This document shows positions 14,455 through 15,866 of a DNA stretch of 15,866 nucleotides, piece after piece. The DNA lies in NCBI GenBank assembly GCA_964452575.1, contig CAYVMN010000106.1, forward strand, positions 1-15,866, written 5' to 3'. The notes beneath the pieces were generated by a model, which was not told where the DNA came from, did not search any database, and was given only the letters and a program-made list of their open reading frames with translations. Origin of the DNA: CAYVMN01 sp964452575 (lineage in GTDB: Bacteria; Desulfobacterota; DSM-4660; Desulfatiglandales; Desulfatiglandaceae). The stretch's first letter is position 1. Every line of letters starts with the position of its first letter. A program made the translations under genes and the position numbers.

Positions 14455-14467
14455 TGCCGTTGCTATA
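14455..14467 (-). repeat. Right terminal inverted repeat of the IS630 remnant
   Basis: TGCCGTTGCTATA on the plus strand, the exact complement of the left repeat, ending in the presumed TA target duplicate. Confidence 0.85.
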
Positions 14468-15058
14468 CTTAAATAACTAATACAACTACCTGATGTTATG
14501 TCCTTTCTGGTAAGCTCGTTCCCAAATATGTTGATTTATTCCGGCTGAAACCATCTATCCCCTACTGTATGGCCTTCCCGGAGCCGAAATTAAAAAACTC
14601 TCTCCATCTGTTCAGACTAACGGGGCTTTTAGCAACCGTATACCATTTTTGATCCTTTTTTCCCTCAAGGGGTTGAAAGAAGTAAATTGATTCTGTAGTA
14701 TCACCTATTATTTATTTTTTACACAGAGATTTTCAAAAGTAAACAATTTTAGTATTGGTCAGCAGGCAGTAGCGAAGGGGAATCACACCTGTTGAAGGCC
14801 ATAATATCCATTCATGGTTATCTTTTTTGTAATTTTCCACGCCCTCCTAATCATTTAACCTCTCGGATCTTTATTCAGTATTCTTATTTCCATTCGAATT
14901 TTTCCTATTTACCCTCGACACTTTGGGCAATAGCCGGGGATGATAGTGGGTGGAATCAACAAGAGACAAAGATTTTGAGAACCGTCTTGGGTGATGGCAC
15001 TGGAGCGTAGTGGAGGGGGACATAGGTGCAGAGAACAATAATCACAAATGCTATGAGC
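14468..15058. other. AT-rich gene-free region
   Basis: About 590 bp with no supportable gene; the plus frame at 14792-15010 is Phe/Ser/Ile-rich and unconvincing. A sigma-70-like pair, TTGAAA (14673-14678) and TAGTAT (14696-14701) with 17-bp spacing, is present but drives nothing visible. A 12-bp word GGGACATAGGTG at 15017-15028 matches the first bases of the 44-bp repeats with one mismatch to each copy. Confidence 0.45.
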
Positions 15059-15178
15059 TTAATCTAAGCAACGCACTGAGCGCAACGAATCTTCTGAACT
15101 TACGTCTCCCTCCGCAATCCCCTTGTCCTTGACCTGTTTAGTGATCAAGCCAACCAGGTATTCGCTGACTTTTCCCAT
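15059..15178 (-). pseudogene. N-terminal stump of a PglZ-like protein
   Basis: The ATG at 15178, 18 nt after the DUF2283 stop, opens 39 codons. The first 21 residues, MGKVSEYLVGLITKQVKDKG plus I, look like the N-terminus of PglZ-domain proteins of phage-defence loci, which from memory continue VVWYDPE. Here the frame instead runs into AEGDVSSEDSLRSVRCLD and stops, so the rest of the gene is absent. PglZ proteins are alkaline-phosphatase-fold components of BREX and related systems and are several hundred residues long. Assignment rests on recall of a short segment; the alternative is an unrelated short ORF. No strong SD is seen. Confidence 0.4.
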
Positions 15179-15196
15179 GCGATAGTACAACCACAT

Positions 15197-15472
15197 TCAA
15201 TGAGATTTCCTACGCTTAGAAGGGCTTTTCTCTCGTCTTGAAGCATCCAGAATGGTCAATCCAACCATTTTGTCTCCCCGATACCTGAGGATAACCCCGT
15301 CTTCCAGCATCTCTGAATCCGTGGCCTTCTGGGGTCGCTGAAAACTGATATAAAGGACATCTGCATCCTTGTCATAGTCTACCCAGAATTTGGCAGCAGG
15401 AAAATTCAAAATATGAGGCATAGCCTTGAACACCCTTTCAATATTCTCTCTGGTCAACATTTCTTTTCCCAT
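15197..15472 (-). CDS. DUF2283 family protein (possible antitoxin partner)
   Basis: It is 91 aa, ATG at 15472 with AGAGG 9 nt upstream; a second ATG at 15460 with GGGAAAAG is an alternative. The DUF2283 core is clear: YDKDADVLYISFQ (residues 33-45), a short loop (ATDSEMLEDGVILRY) and MVGLTILDASRR (69-80), followed by a basic tail (EKSPSKRRKSH). DUF2283 proteins are small, of unknown mechanism, and often sit next to small toxin-like genes. Here it overlaps the upstream putative nuclease gene by 19 nt, the usual toxin-first or antitoxin-second coupling, so a partner role is inferred. Intact. Confidence 0.85.
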   Translation of the reverse strand: MGKEMLTRENIERVFKAMPHILNFPAAKFWVDYDKDADVLYISFQRPQKATDSEMLEDGVILRYRGDKMVGLTILDASRREKSPSKRRKSH

Positions 15473-15762
15473 AGTACAACCTCTTTCTCGATTCGGACTT
15501 TACTTGTCAAAAAAGCCGTGATCACAAACCCATCCTTCTTGTCGATCTCCTTGTATATGACGGCCATGAATTTTCTCTTGCCTACCGCCTTTAGAGCCAC
15601 ACGCGCATTTCTGTATCCTTGGATAACGTAATCGGCCCCTTCGATGGATGATAGGACTTCGTCATAGCGGCCCGCCATCTCATCATGGGTTTCAACAATG
15701 TGGAACCATCTTTCTTCTGTTAACCGAATAGGAACGTCGTTTATTGATATAGCCGCATCCAT
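15454..15762 (-). CDS. Small putative BECR-fold nuclease/toxin-like protein
   Basis: It is 102 aa, ATG at 15762 with GAGGAG at good spacing. The middle reads IRLTEERWFHIVETHDEMAG with His21 and His26, then IEGADYVIQGYRNARVALK, a central strand KFMAVIYKEID and GFVITAFLTSKVRIEK. The HI..TH segment followed by a V-I-T-A-F-x-T strand resembles the barnase/EndoU/colicin-E5/RelE (BECR) fold nucleases found in phage and toxin-antitoxin contexts; this is pattern recall, not a search result. It overlaps the DUF2283 gene by 19 nt. If a toxin, it would cleave RNA in the cytoplasm, held in check by its partner. Confidence 0.65.
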   Translation of the reverse strand: MDAAISINDVPIRLTEERWFHIVETHDEMAGRYDEVLSSIEGADYVIQGYRNARVALKAVGKRKFMAVIYKEIDKKDGFVITAFLTSKVRIEKEVVLWEKKC

Positions 15763-15771
15763 AGCGACTCC

Positions 15772-15866
15772 TCAGGCAAGTCCGTGCGCTATGGCAAATG
15801 ACTTGTTGGTTTTGCATTTCTCCTTGACCCTCTCAGGCCAGTGGTCCATGGCCTGATATGCCCAGT
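15772..15866 (-). CDS. C-terminal end of a gene entering from the right
   Basis: The minus strand is open from the window edge to a TGA at 15774-15772, reading WAYQAMDHWPERVKEKCKTN and then KSFAIAHGLA. The composition is protein-like (helical, charged). The stop lies 9 nt before the ATG of the putative nuclease gene and overlaps its ribosome binding site, as expected for an operon. Family not recognised; the PglZ-like stump downstream makes a defence-locus protein conceivable but unproven. Confidence 0.5.
   Translation of the reverse strand, partial: WAYQAMDHWPERVKEKCKTNKSFAIAHGLA

Larger units (their letters stand above)
13848..14467 (-). mobile_element. Internally deleted IS630-family element (about 620 bp)
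   Basis: Bounded by 13-bp perfect inverted repeats TATAGCAACGGCA (13848-13860) and its complement (14455-14467). The outermost TA on each side fits the TA target duplication of the IS630/Tc1-mariner superfamily. The inside is a single broken minus-strand transposase with its middle missing. Full-length IS630 elements are about 1.1-1.2 kb, so nearly half is gone. A perfect palindrome CCACATGTGG at 14422-14431 lies between the right repeat and the transposase start and could be a binding site. Confidence 0.85.

Noticed and set aside
14792..15010. 72-codon plus-strand frame in the AT-rich gap
   Set aside because: Composition reflects AT-rich noncoding DNA; no SD and no family features.
1..15866. 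CRISPR array, tRNA, rRNA or riboswitch
   Set aside because: No regularly spaced repeats, no tRNA-like cloverleaf with a conserved T-arm, and no recognised riboswitch core were seen on reading both strands; a covariance-model scan was not possible.

Overview
The window looks like a piece of an anaerobic proteobacterial chromosome. My best guess is the Desulfobacterota (old Deltaproteobacteria), because an amino-acid ABC transporter, a SEC-C/TPR protein, a tyrosine-recombinase trio and many decayed mobile genes occur together. This is inference from gene flavour; no rRNA or other taxonomic marker is present.

Region 1 (1-4933, minus strand) is ordinary metabolism. It is a compact liv-type operon read livH, livM, livG, livF, then a periplasmic binding protein. 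The first four genes overlap (4, 29 and 1 nt) and form one high-affinity branched-chain amino acid (or related ligand) importer. The start of a further gene runs off the left edge.

Region 2 (about 4934-6690) is a transition into accessory DNA. It holds a gene-poor stretch with one copy of a 44-bp dispersed repeat, a SEC-C/TPR protein, and a divergent zinc-ribbon gene interrupted by one in-frame amber codon. A 48-codon reading frame with a strong Shine-Dalgarno follows and may be the stump of a partner transposase gene.

Region 3 (about 6611-10197, plus strand) is the main mobile element. A small winged-helix-like protein is coupled to three tandem, overlapping tyrosine recombinases, the layout of a recombinase-in-trio (RIT) element. 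All three recombinases keep the R, K, second-box R, H and Y catalytic set, but the first one has Tyr where the second-box His is expected. A 23-bp near-perfect palindrome sits directly before the operon's first ribosome binding site.

Region 4 (10198-12414) carries one exported Asp-box beta-propeller lipoprotein (minus strand). The second copy of the 44-bp repeat lies upstream of it, in the same orientation relative to the gene as the copy upstream of livH.

Region 5 (12415-14467) is a graveyard: a three-lesion pseudogene of an SDH_sah/SppA-like serine protease with a small hypothetical gene in front, an internal fragment of an IS91-type transposase, and a 620-bp IS630-type remnant with clean inverted repeats but a deleted catalytic core.

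Region 6 (14468-15866) begins AT-rich and gene-free. It ends in a minus-strand operon: the tail of an unknown gene, a small putative BECR-fold nuclease/toxin-like protein, a DUF2283 protein overlapping it, and a 39-codon stump that looks like the N-terminus of a PglZ-type phage-defence protein. The most interesting items are the four-gene RIT operon with its palindrome, the amber-interrupted zinc-ribbon gene, the 44-bp repeat pair, and the toxin/DUF2283 pair in a decayed defence-like operon.
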